Assembly: GCA_902493665.1 (NCBI GenBank)
Contig: CABUQL010000031.1
Location: forward strand, 1 to 9,228
Origin: an uncultured Eubacteriales bacterium
Lineage (GTDB): Bacteria; Bacillota; Clostridia; UMGS1810
Reading direction: 5' to 3'
DNA length: 9,228 nt
A program made the translations under genes and the position numbers. Positions 1 to 6,112 of the stretch are shown one piece after another; the first letter of the stretch is position 1, and each line of letters begins with the position of its first letter. A model generated the notes under the pieces. That model made no database searches and had not been told where the DNA came from. It saw only the letters and a program-made list of their open reading frames with translations.

Positions 1-1125
1 TTATGGGCACTGTTTGTTGCGTCGATGCCTGAAGATAAGTCTTATATGATGGCAGGCAAAACCCTTAACACGTTAAAAAGAAATTGCCTTGACCTTTTGC
101 AGAGTCTTATCGGTTCAAAAAATTTTTACTATTCGCTTTCTAAAAAAGAAGCCGTGCTTTTTAAAAGAAAGGTTTACCTTGAAGGCGTAAACGACAAGCG
201 TTCGGAAAACAAAATACGCGGTATGACGCTTATGGGGGCATATTGCGACGAGCTCACGCTTTTTGACGAGGATTTTTTCTCGATGCTTTTATCAAGACTT
301 TCCGAAAAGGGCGCCAAACTTTTTGCAACCACAAATCCGGACAATCCGAATCACTGGCTTAACAAGCATTACATTAAAAGATGCAATGAACTTGATATGC
401 GCGTTATAAAATTTCTTATAGACGACAACACATTTTTGGACAAAAGCTATGTTGAAAACTTAAAAAAAGAATACAGCGGAGTTTTTTACGACAGGTTTAT
501 ACTCGGAAAATGGAAGGCTGCCGAAGGTGTTATATATCCGCTTTTTGCAGATAATCCCGAAAAATTCATTATAGATGGCATCGACAAAAACGACATTATG
601 TTTGCAAGCGTCGGTGTTGACTTCGGCGGGTTTAAATCGGCGCACGCTTTTGTGCTTAACGGATATCTTAAAGGCTTTAAGGGAATTGTTACGCTTGATG
701 AATTTTACTTAAAAGAAAGAGTTTCGCCAAAAAGGCTTGAGGAGGAATTTGTGTCTTTTATAAAGCGTGTAAAGCAAAACTACAAGGTGTATGAGGTTTT
801 TTGCGACAGTGCGGAAACAACGCTTATTGAGGGACTTGCGGCGGCTGCGGCAAGAGAAAATTTAGGTGTTGACATACGTCTTGCAAGAAAGGGAAAAATT
901 TGCGAACGGATAAGGTTTTACAATCTTATTATGAGCTGCAAAGCATACAAGGTGATGAGAAAATGCAAAAATGTGTGCGATGCTTTGGAAAGCGCGGTGT
1001 GGGATTCAAAGGGGGGCGCCGATATCCGTCTTGACGACGGCAGCATAAATATCGACAGTCTTGACGCTTTGGAGTACGCATCGGAGGAATACATGAAAGA
1101 CATTATTTGCGTTTGCGGCAAATAG
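1..1125 (+). CDS. terL: Phage terminase large subunit, 5'-partial
   Basis: This is the ATPase/nuclease motor that packages DNA through the portal and cuts it. The frame is open from base 1, so the gene begins left of the window; the ATG at 25 is internal. Numbering from that Met, a Walker B-like segment (LMGAYCDE) places D75 and E76 as the catalytic acidic pair. The ATTNPDNPNHWL motif near residues 102-113 resembles the coupling motif. The C-terminal RNase H-like nuclease is marked by D199 (GVDFGG), D261 (FCDSAETT) and D347 (SLDALEY). The Walker A P-loop should lie a few residues upstream of base 1. The segment MMAGKTLNTLKRN is typical of PBSX-type (Terminase_3/TIGR01547-like) large subunits, which are usually about 420-440 residues. 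The TAG stop lies just before the portal ribosome binding site. Family is assigned from motifs and position and is secure; the exact subfamily is inferred. Confidence 0.95.
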   Translation, partial: LWALFVASMPEDKSYMMAGKTLNTLKRNCLDLLQSLIGSKNFYYSLSKKEAVLFKRKVYLEGVNDKRSENKIRGMTLMGAYCDELTLFDEDFFSMLLSRLSEKGAKLFATTNPDNPNHWLNKHYIKRCNELDMRVIKFLIDDNTFLDKSYVENLKKEYSGVFYDRFILGKWKAAEGVIYPLFADNPEKFIIDGIDKNDIMFASVGVDFGGFKSAHAFVLNGYLKGFKGIVTLDEFYLKERVSPKRLEEEFVSFIKRVKQNYKVYEVFCDSAETTLIEGLAAAAARENLGVDIRLARKGKICERIRFYNLIMSCKAYKVMRKCKNVCDALESAVWDSKGGADIRLDDGSINIDSLDALEYASEEYMKDIICVCGK

Positions 1126-1131
1126 GAAAGG
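1124..1131 (+). promoter_or_regulatory. Ribosome binding site of the portal gene
   Basis: AGGAAAGG lies 8 bases before the ATG at 1140 and overlaps the TAG stop of the terminase gene. It decides for the ATG at 1140 over the upstream in-frame TTG at 1107. Confidence 0.7.
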
Positions 1132-1139
1132 AAAAAAAT

Positions 1140-2528
1140 ATGAATCAGATTTTCAGAAAAATGGGTTACGAAACGGTGCCCGATGAATTTTATGCCGATA
1201 TAGACAAGTGGCTTAGCTGGTATAAGGGCAAGGTTTCAAGCTTTCACCGCTACAATCAGTATAACGGCAAAAAGCTTATTGCAAGGGAGAGGGCAACCGC
1301 ATCTTTTGCAAAAAAAGTTTGCGAGGACTGGGCAAATCTTATTTTAAATGAAAGGGTAGACATAAACATAGGCAAGCTCAAAGTTAAAAAAGATGTTTTA
1401 AAGGTTCTTGACAAAAACAATTTCAGGGTGTTTGCAAACCGTCTTGCGGAAATTACATTTGCGCTCGGAACGGGTGCTTTTGTTGAATACAAAGACGGAG
1501 ACGAAATTAAAATTGACTACATAAGCGCAGATATGATTTATCCGCTTTCGTGGTCAAACGGGCAGATTTTGGAATGTGCATTTGCAAGCGAAAAGATAAT
1601 TGACAAAAAGAAAGTTATATATGTAAATATGCATATTTTGGAAAACGGCAGATACAAAATTGTAAACAAAATGTTTGAAAAATCAAAAGAAATACCTCTT
1701 CCCGAAGGCGTTTCCGAAGTTGTTTACACAAATTCAAAAAGACCGTTTTTCCAGATTATAACGCCTAACATCATAAACAATGTTGATTTTAAAAATCCTA
1801 TGGGAATATCGGTATTTGCAAATTCAATCGATATTTTAAAGGGAATCGATTTAATTTATGACAGTTATCAAAATGAATTCCGTCTCGGCAAAAAAAGAAT
1901 AATCGTTCCTGTGGGAATGGCTCAGATGATGAGCGATTCAACGGGGCTCACACCTGTTTTTGACGACAACGACACCGAGTTTTATGCAATTAAGGCAAAC
2001 GATTCGCTTACGGAAATAAAAGAAATCAATATGACGCTTCGCTCTCAGGAACACGAAACGGCATTAAACAGAAATCTTAATCTTTTATCGTCAAAATGCG
2101 GACTTGGAAATGCAAGATACGAGATTACCAAAACGGGAATTAAAACCGCAACCGAGGTTATAAGCGAAAAAAGCGAGCTTTACGAAAATCTTAAAAAGCA
2201 CCAGCTTGTTATGGAAAAAGCAATCTGCAATCTTGTTTATGCAATTGCATATCTCTTGGGCTACGACGATGATTTTGAAGTAAGCATAAACTTTGACGAC
2301 AGCGTTATAGAAGATACTTCTTCAATTTCTTCAAGAATGCTTGACGAATATAAAAACGGTGTTATAGACGATGTTGAGTATTTTATGAAGGTCTATAATC
2401 TCACGGAAGATATGGCAATTGAAAAGTCTAAAAAAATCGCAAAAAGAAAAGCCGCAAAAGAAGCTATGGAAAAAGAAATTTTCCAAAAAAGCGAAAATTT
2501 TAAAAATGATGCGGCAGGTATTAATTAA
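1140..2528 (+). CDS. Phage portal protein, SPP1 Gp6-like
   Basis: The portal forms the dodecameric ring at one capsid vertex through which DNA enters and leaves, and on which terminase and neck proteins dock. The product is 462 residues, a usual length for the SPP1 Gp6-like family (PF05133). The N-terminal stretch, residues about 28-72 (WYKGKVSSFHRYNQYNGKKL and then KKVCEDWANLILNE), is the part I recognise as family-typical. The C-terminus is lysine-rich and probably helical. The ATG at 1140 is chosen because AGGAAAGG sits just upstream. The frame is open back to a TTG at 1107, but that would run into the terminase and lacks its own ribosome binding site. The gene follows terminase by 14 bases, the classical order. 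No SPP1 gp7-like minor head gene follows, which is unusual for this family. Confidence 0.93.
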   Translation: MNQIFRKMGYETVPDEFYADIDKWLSWYKGKVSSFHRYNQYNGKKLIARERATASFAKKVCEDWANLILNERVDINIGKLKVKKDVLKVLDKNNFRVFANRLAEITFALGTGAFVEYKDGDEIKIDYISADMIYPLSWSNGQILECAFASEKIIDKKKVIYVNMHILENGRYKIVNKMFEKSKEIPLPEGVSEVVYTNSKRPFFQIITPNIINNVDFKNPMGISVFANSIDILKGIDLIYDSYQNEFRLGKKRIIVPVGMAQMMSDSTGLTPVFDDNDTEFYAIKANDSLTEIKEINMTLRSQEHETALNRNLNLLSSKCGLGNARYEITKTGIKTATEVISEKSELYENLKKHQLVMEKAICNLVYAIAYLLGYDDDFEVSINFDDSVIEDTSSISSRMLDEYKNGVIDDVEYFMKVYNLTEDMAIEKSKKIAKRKAAKEAMEKEIFQKSENFKNDAAGIN

Positions 2529-2627
2529 CCCAAAATTTATTTATGCTCTTTTAAGGAGCCGCAGAGGGTAAAGAACGGCTCTTTTATATAGAAGTCGACG
2601 GACGTTAAACGGAAAGGAGAAACATAT
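2529..2627 (+). other. 99-base portal-scaffold spacer
   Basis: This is the longest gap in the window. It carries no open frame of useful length: the ATG at 2543 stops after three codons. It holds a hairpin at 2553-2584, a 9-base direct repeat (GCTCTTTTA at 2545-2553 and 2578-2586), the scaffold ribosome binding site AAAGGAG at 2613-2619, and a short dyad CGTTAAACG at 2603-2611. I see no convincing -35/-10 promoter pair. In related phages a minor head protein gene often lies here. Confidence 0.6.
2553..2584 (+). terminator. Candidate hairpin, weak terminator or processing site
   Basis: AAGGAGCCG (2553-2561) can pair with CGGCTCTTT (2576-2584), giving a 9-bp stem with one G-U pair and a 14-base loop. 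The 3' arm runs into TTTT and then ATATA. Most of the U tract is used in the stem, so as an intrinsic terminator it would be weak and leaky. It could also be an mRNA processing or stability element between the low-copy portal and the high-copy scaffold and capsid messages. Only the pairing is seen; function is inferred. Confidence 0.4.
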
Positions 2628-3362
2628 ATGTTAAAAAAATACGAAAATGCATTTAATGAAAACGAAATTTCGGATAATGAAAACTTTGAAAACAAAGGTT
2701 ATGAAAACAAAAATTTTGAAACAGACGGTATTTTAAAATCGGACGAAGATTTAAAATCCGCAGAAAAAAATGGAAAAAGCGAAAAAATCGGAAAAGACGG
2801 ATTTTTAGAAAAAAATGAATTTTCCGAAAAAAACGGCGGTTTTGAAAATGAAAAACCAAGGAAAACCGAATCAAAAGACGGTTTGAAAAACACACCGGAT
2901 AACGGAAAGGATGCTTTGGACGGCGAAAAAACTTTCACTCAGGCTCAGGTTGACGAAATTGTTAAAACACGTCTTGCCAGAGCGATGAAAAATATGCCGT
3001 CAAAGGAAGAAACGGAGCAGTTTTACTTAAGCAAACAGCAAATGGAAGAAAACAATGCTCTTATTGAAAATCTTAAAAAAGAAGCTCAGATTTCAGCGCA
3101 AAAGCTGCTCGCTTACGAGCATAACGATATGATTAACAAAAGAGGCGTAAATGAAAAATTTGCTTCATTTGTAAGATTTGAAGCCGAGAAAAATGCCGGC
3201 GAAAAGGGAGATTTCTCGGAAGCACTTGATAATTTTATTAATGAAAATCCCTGGGTTACGCAAAGCACACCGCTTAAAACGGGGCTTTCGCAGGGAAACA
3301 ATATTCAAAAAATTTCGTCACTTGAAGAAAGCTTTTACAGACGAAATCCAAATTTAAGATAA
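2628..3362 (+). CDS. Capsid scaffolding protein, DUF4355-like
   Basis: This is probably the scaffold that guides procapsid assembly and leaves before or during packaging. The product is 244 residues. Residues about 1-100 are low-complexity, rich in Glu, Lys, Asn, Asp and Phe, and look disordered. Residues about 101-165 carry the recognisable scaffold core: KTFTQAQVDEIVKTRLARAM followed by a charged, coiled-coil-like helix to about 163, as in DUF4355 (PF14265) proteins. The C-terminal region (residues 171-244) ends in SLEESFYRRNPNLR, a plausible capsid-binding tail. No protease catalytic motif is seen. The start is fixed by AAAGGAG at 2613-2619, 8 bases before the ATG. Its place directly before the capsid gene supports the role. 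The long N-terminal acidic/Asn-rich extension is longer than I would expect for the family. Confidence 0.82.
   Translation: MLKKYENAFNENEISDNENFENKGYENKNFETDGILKSDEDLKSAEKNGKSEKIGKDGFLEKNEFSEKNGGFENEKPRKTESKDGLKNTPDNGKDALDGEKTFTQAQVDEIVKTRLARAMKNMPSKEETEQFYLSKQQMEENNALIENLKKEAQISAQKLLAYEHNDMINKRGVNEKFASFVRFEAEKNAGEKGDFSEALDNFINENPWVTQSTPLKTGLSQGNNIQKISSLEESFYRRNPNLR
2673..2732 (+). repeat. Degenerate pentapeptide coding repeat in the scaffold N-terminus
   Basis: Scaffold residues 16-35 read as four consecutive five-residue units: DNENF, ENKGY, ENKNF and ETDGI, encoded by four 15-base units. Each ends in an aromatic or Ile residue after polar residues. A looser version continues around residues 57-73 (DGFL, EKNEF, SEKNGGF). 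The DNA units share GAAAACAAA-like cores, which fits duplication followed by drift. Confidence 0.6.
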
Positions 3363-3382
3363 TTTAACGGAGGAATTTTAAA

Positions 3383-4234
3383 ATGGCACATACATTACAG
3401 GACAGATATTCAAAACTTATTGATAAAAAACTTCAGGCTACATTGGTAACAAAAAGCGGTCTTATTTTTAACGATCATTACGAAGGCGACGCAGTAGGCG
3501 GAAAGGTTAAAATCCCTGTTCGTTCAACAAACGTTACCGTAGGAGATTACAACAAAGCGTCGGGTCTTACACTCAGCACTGGCACAACAACATATATCGA
3601 CTTAAACCTTTCTTATGACAAAGCGGTAAATGAAATTATCGACGGTTACGATGCTGCAGCCGTTCCCGACGATATTGTTGCGGAGCGTCTTGACAGTGCG
3701 GGCTATGCACTCGGCGTTGTTGAAGACAGTGCATCTATTTCGGCTCTTGAAACAGAAGGAAGCGTTTATTCAACAAAAACAGCCGTTACAAAATCAAACG
3801 TTTACGAAACAATCGTAGCGCTTAGAACTCAGCTTTCAAACAACAATGTTCCAACAGACGGCAGATGGCTTATCGTATCTCCCGAAGTTTACGGTATGCT
3901 TCTTTCCGACACAACAAACTTTATAAGACAGGGCGAACTTTCCGAAAACCTTGTTGCAAACGGTGCAATCGGAAAAATTGCCGGATTTACGGTATTTGAA
4001 AGCTCGCTTCTTATGAAGGACAACGAAACTTTGGTATCGGGCAAAAAGACTACAACAGAAATGATAGCAGGTCATCCCAACTGGTGTCACAGAGTTGAAG
4101 AATGGAGCGTTCCGGTAGGCGTAAAAGACCTTACAAACACTTATATAGGCGCATCTGCGGTTCAGGGAAGAAAAGTGTTCGGCGTAAAAGTTTCAAACGA
4201 AAATACAGTTATTGTAAAAAGAAAAGAAGTTTAA
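3383..4234 (+). CDS. Major capsid protein, HK97-fold type
   Basis: This is the main shell protein of the phage head, 283 residues. The internal segment VPTDGRWLIVSPEVYGMLLSD (residues 156-176) and the segment GAIGKIAGFTVFESS (residues 194-208) are the two signatures I recognise from HK97-like coat proteins of Firmicutes siphophages. The N-terminal part with KVKIPVRSTN and following strands probably forms the N-arm and E-loop region. The C-terminal strand-rich part (VQGRKVFGVKV) fits the P-domain end. The start is fixed by CGGAGG at 3368-3373, 9 bases before the ATG, the best-placed ribosome binding site in the head block, as expected for a highly made protein. It directly follows the scaffold. 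No delta domain or prohead protease is present, consistent with a separate scaffold. Confidence 0.92.
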   Translation: MAHTLQDRYSKLIDKKLQATLVTKSGLIFNDHYEGDAVGGKVKIPVRSTNVTVGDYNKASGLTLSTGTTTYIDLNLSYDKAVNEIIDGYDAAAVPDDIVAERLDSAGYALGVVEDSASISALETEGSVYSTKTAVTKSNVYETIVALRTQLSNNNVPTDGRWLIVSPEVYGMLLSDTTNFIRQGELSENLVANGAIGKIAGFTVFESSLLMKDNETLVSGKKTTTEMIAGHPNWCHRVEEWSVPVGVKDLTNTYIGASAVQGRKVFGVKVSNENTVIVKRKEV

Positions 4235-4236
4235 TC

Positions 4237-4566
4237 ATGAGTTTTGTTGATTTTAACTATTACAGGGATGAGTTTTTGGGAACGCTGATACCGCTTAAAG
4301 AATTTTATCATATTGAGAGCAAAGCCACAGTATATGTTAATTATGTGCTTTTGGGCAATATGAAAGATACAGACGAGTTTAAAAATGCGGTATGCGCAGT
4401 GTGCGAGCTTATTTATAATGAGTCTAAGCGAGGCGGCATTAAAAGCGAAAACAACGACGGATACAGCGTTACATTTGAAGAAATCGGTGACTTTTATGAC
4501 AGGGTTATCGATGTTGTGAAGGTATATTTATCAAATACCGGTCTTTTGTACAGAGGTATTTATTAA
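4237..4566 (+). CDS. Head-tail connector (adaptor) protein
   Basis: This is a 109-residue, mainly helical protein, probably the adaptor ring that sits under the portal, the position of SPP1 gp15 or HK97 gp6. Residues 67-81 (GGIKSENNDGYSVTFE) match the 'I-x-S-E...YSV' stretch common in these connectors, and the end TGLLYRGIY (residues 101-109) is also typical. The frame stays open upstream into the capsid gene as far as 4102, but that reading would overlap a core gene. The ATG at 4237 begins two bases after the capsid stop and gives the expected length. The ribosome binding site is weak (AAAAGAAG-like, before 4230), so translation is probably coupled to the capsid gene. Function is inferred from motif and position. 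Confidence 0.8.
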   Translation: MSFVDFNYYRDEFLGTLIPLKEFYHIESKATVYVNYVLLGNMKDTDEFKNAVCAVCELIYNESKRGGIKSENNDGYSVTFEEIGDFYDRVIDVVKVYLSNTGLLYRGIY

Positions 4567-4579
4567 ATGAGGTGATTAT

Positions 4580-4870
4580 ATGTTCGTTACATTGTATCAC
4601 AAAGGATCAGAAGGCTACGAAAAACAAATTTGCCCCAATGTAAAGCTTCATTTTTCAAAGGGGATAAAAATTAATGAAAACGGATTTTCACAGTCGAACA
4701 GTTATGTAATACGTATTTTTACCGATGAGGATATAATACTTGCTCCGGAAGACAAGCTTGAGATAGGAGAAAGTGCAAATGATTCTCCGTCAAAAGAGGC
4801 GCTTACAGTTTTAAGAATAACCGACAACAGAGTCGGCGCTCACAAACACTGGAAGGTCGAGTGCTTATGA
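4580..4870 (+). CDS. Head-closure / neck protein (DUF6751-like)
   Basis: This is a 96-residue protein in the position of the head-closure ring that seals DNA in the head after packaging (compare SPP1 gp16). The predicted content is mainly beta. Residues 53-62 (ILAPEDKLEI) and the terminal NRVGAHKHWKVECL (residues 83-96) resemble the 'D-x-hydrophobic-x-x-G' and 'R-x-G...HWKV' features of DUF6751-type neck proteins in clostridial phages. GAGGTGAT at 4569-4576 precedes the ATG. The TGA stop overlaps the next start as ATGA. The family name is recalled, not searched; a neck role is well supported by position, the exact step less so. Confidence 0.72.
   Translation: MFVTLYHKGSEGYEKQICPNVKLHFSKGIKINENGFSQSNSYVIRIFTDEDIILAPEDKLEIGESANDSPSKEALTVLRITDNRVGAHKHWKVECL
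4851..4856 (+). promoter_or_regulatory. Ribosome binding site deciding the 4867 start
   Basis: GGAAGG lies 10 bases before the ATG at 4867 and only 4 bases before the GTG at 4861. The spacing, plus the ATGA overlap with the upstream stop, favours the ATG. Confidence 0.6.
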
Positions 4871-5265
4871 TTAAAATAAGCACTCGGTTTATAAGCACCG
4901 CATCGATGCTTTCGGTAAGGGGACTTTTAAAAGGCGACGCAGTACAAAAATACATTAACAAACGTGTTTTGGAATACTGCGAGCCTTATATTCCCAAGAG
5001 AAGCGGAAATCTTATAAGAAGCGGTTATGCAACAGATGACAGTGTGGGCTGGAGCGCACCGTATGCAAAATTTCAGTATTACAAAAACCAAGGAAAAGGA
5101 CTTCGCGGTGCAAGGTGGTTTTCAAGAATGTGGTCGGCGAGATCCGGTGACATAATAAAAGGAGCAAGGAGTGTTATGATTGATAGCAAAAAGCGTGATA
5201 CAATTTATAAAACAGTGTCCGTACATAAAAAACGGGACATTTTGCGCAGACTGCTTAAGTTCTAA
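4867..5265 (+). CDS. Neck/tail-completion protein, Minor_capsid_2-like
   Basis: This is a 132-residue protein. Residues 39-54 (EPYIPKRSGNLIRSGY) and 62-88 (WSAPYAKFQYY, then LRGARWFSRM) carry the 'PxxTG/SGxL..S', 'PYAxxxYY' and 'RGxxWFxRM' pattern that I associate with the Minor_capsid_2 family (PF11114). These small proteins lie between head-closure and tail-terminator genes and probably join head and tail. The ATG at 4867 overlaps the previous stop (ATGA); a GTG at 4861 is the alternative. The last 29 residues (104-132; very basic, with SKKRD and KKRDILRRLL) lie past the conserved part and overlap the next gene in another frame for 86 bases. Homologues as I recall them end near residue 100, so this tail looks like an extension through a lost stop. 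Confidence 0.82.
   Translation: MIKISTRFISTASMLSVRGLLKGDAVQKYINKRVLEYCEPYIPKRSGNLIRSGYATDDSVGWSAPYAKFQYYKNQGKGLRGARWFSRMWSARSGDIIKGARSVMIDSKKRDTIYKTVSVHKKRDILRRLLKF
5166..5171 (+). promoter_or_regulatory. Ribosome binding site deciding a TTG start at 5180
   Basis: AAGGAG sits inside the preceding gene with an 8-base spacer to the TTG at 5180. In that frame TGA at 5177-5179 lies immediately before the TTG, so no earlier start is possible. An ATG at 5176 has poorer spacing and belongs to the frame of the preceding gene. Confidence 0.75.
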
Positions 5266-5596
5266 GCCGTATCATTATACCGTTGAGGCAGTTCCGTCCA
5301 CGCAGATATTAAAAACATACTGCGACGGCGCAAGCGTAAGACAGTTTTCGTTTGTGTTTGCATCAAGAGAGTATTACGGCACGGACGAGCTTATAAATTT
5401 GTCAAACAACGGGTTTTACGAAAACTTTTCAAATTGGCTTGAAGAGTGCACAAAAAACGGCAATTTGCCCGATTTGGGCGAAAAGGCGGTACCTATAGGC
5501 ATAGAAGCGCAGAGCGTCGGATATATGTACGAGGCAAGCGGAAACACTGCAAGATATCAGATACAGTGCAGATTAATTTATTACAAAGAAGCATAA
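5180..5596 (+). CDS. Tail terminator / minor tail-completion protein
   Basis: This is a 138-residue protein in the tail-terminator position (compare SPP1 gp17), where it would cap the finished tail tube before head joining. I recognise the family from residues 54-66 (RQFSFVFASREYY), 79-97 (FYENFSNWLEECTKNGNLP) and 124-135 (ARYQIQCRLIYY). Relatives in clostridial genomes sometimes carry the misleading label 'chloramphenicol resistance protein'; nothing here supports resistance. The start is TTG at 5180. It is supported by AAGGAG 8 bases upstream, by the TGA directly before it, and because IQFIKQCPYI matches the usual beginning of the family. The first 28 codons are dual-coding with the preceding gene. 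That part contains C13 and a C22-x-x-C25 pair that I do not expect in relatives. Confidence 0.82.
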   Translation: MIAKSVIQFIKQCPYIKNGTFCADCLSSKPYHYTVEAVPSTQILKTYCDGASVRQFSFVFASREYYGTDELINLSNNGFYENFSNWLEECTKNGNLPDLGEKAVPIGIEAQSVGYMYEASGNTARYQIQCRLIYYKEA

Positions 5597-5614
5597 GATT
5601 AAGGAGAGATTAAA

Positions 5615-6112
5615 ATGGATAATTTAATTAAAAGATGTGACAAACTTGCATTTTACGGAATTAAATCGGGAAGTACCACGACATATAAAAGAATGTCGGG
5701 ATTTACCGATATGTCCGTAAGCAAAAATGCAAAAGAATATGTAAGACAGTACATTGATGAAGAATTTGAACAGTCGGACGTTGTAGGATATTCACCGTCA
5801 ATTTCGTTTGCTTTTGATTTGTACCTCGGAAACGATGTTCACGAAGATATTTCAAAAATATCAGATAACGAGCTTACCGGAAGCGATGCCGTAAGAGAAA
5901 TTATCATAGTCGACACAAAAAACGGCAATGACACAGACGGATATTATGCAATAAAAAGAAACTTTGCGGTAATCGTTGAAAGCGAAGGAAACGGAACGGA
6001 AGCATACCAGTGCAGCGGAACTTTCAAAGTTAAGGGCGAAAAGATTTTCGGAAAAGCCAAAACAACAGATGACTGGGCAAGCTGCGTATTTACAGAGGAC
6101 AGCGCCGAATAA
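5615..6112 (+). CDS. Major tail (tube) protein
   Basis: This 165-residue protein is the repeating subunit of the tail tube. Residues 25-67 (KRMSGFTDMSVSKNAKEY, then YIDEEFEQSDVVGYSPSIS) and 81-94 (KISDNELTGSDAVR) match tube proteins of clostridial siphophages as I know them, as does the terminal segment around TTDDWASCVFTED (150-162). Predicted content is mostly beta, as expected for the tube fold. The start is fixed by AAGGAGA at 5601-5607, 7 bases before the ATG. It lies between the tail terminator and the Gp15 chaperone, the standard order. The TAA stop overlaps the next ATG by one base (TAATG). Confidence 0.87.
   Translation: MDNLIKRCDKLAFYGIKSGSTTTYKRMSGFTDMSVSKNAKEYVRQYIDEEFEQSDVVGYSPSISFAFDLYLGNDVHEDISKISDNELTGSDAVREIIIVDTKNGNDTDGYYAIKRNFAVIVESEGNGTEAYQCSGTFKVKGEKIFGKAKTTDDWASCVFTEDSAE

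Noticed and set aside
1107..1139. TTG start 11 codons upstream for the portal
   Set aside because: It overlaps the terminase and lacks a ribosome binding site; the ATG at 1140 has AGGAAAGG at good spacing.
2603..2611. Dyad CGTTAAACG as a possible operator
   Set aside because: It is only four bases per arm with a one-base centre, no second copy and no promoter nearby; chance is likely in this composition.
2653..2938. Phenylalanine-rich open frames on the minus strand opposite the scaffold N-terminus
   Set aside because: They are the complement of the Glu/Lys/Asn-rich scaffold repeats (GAA and AAA read as TTC and TTT), with no ribosome binding site or sensible product.
3630..3818. Open frame inside the capsid gene on the + strand
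   Set aside because: It lies wholly within a well-supported capsid gene and has no family-like sequence; it is a shadow frame.
4102..4236. N-terminal extension of the connector gene into the capsid gene
   Set aside because: The added residues are a basic, low-information stretch out of frame with the capsid gene. The ATG at 4237 gives the usual connector length and directly follows the capsid stop.
5180..5596. Reading this gene as chloramphenicol resistance
   Set aside because: The label sometimes attached to relatives has no support here: there is no transporter or acetyltransferase feature, and gene order fits a tail terminator.
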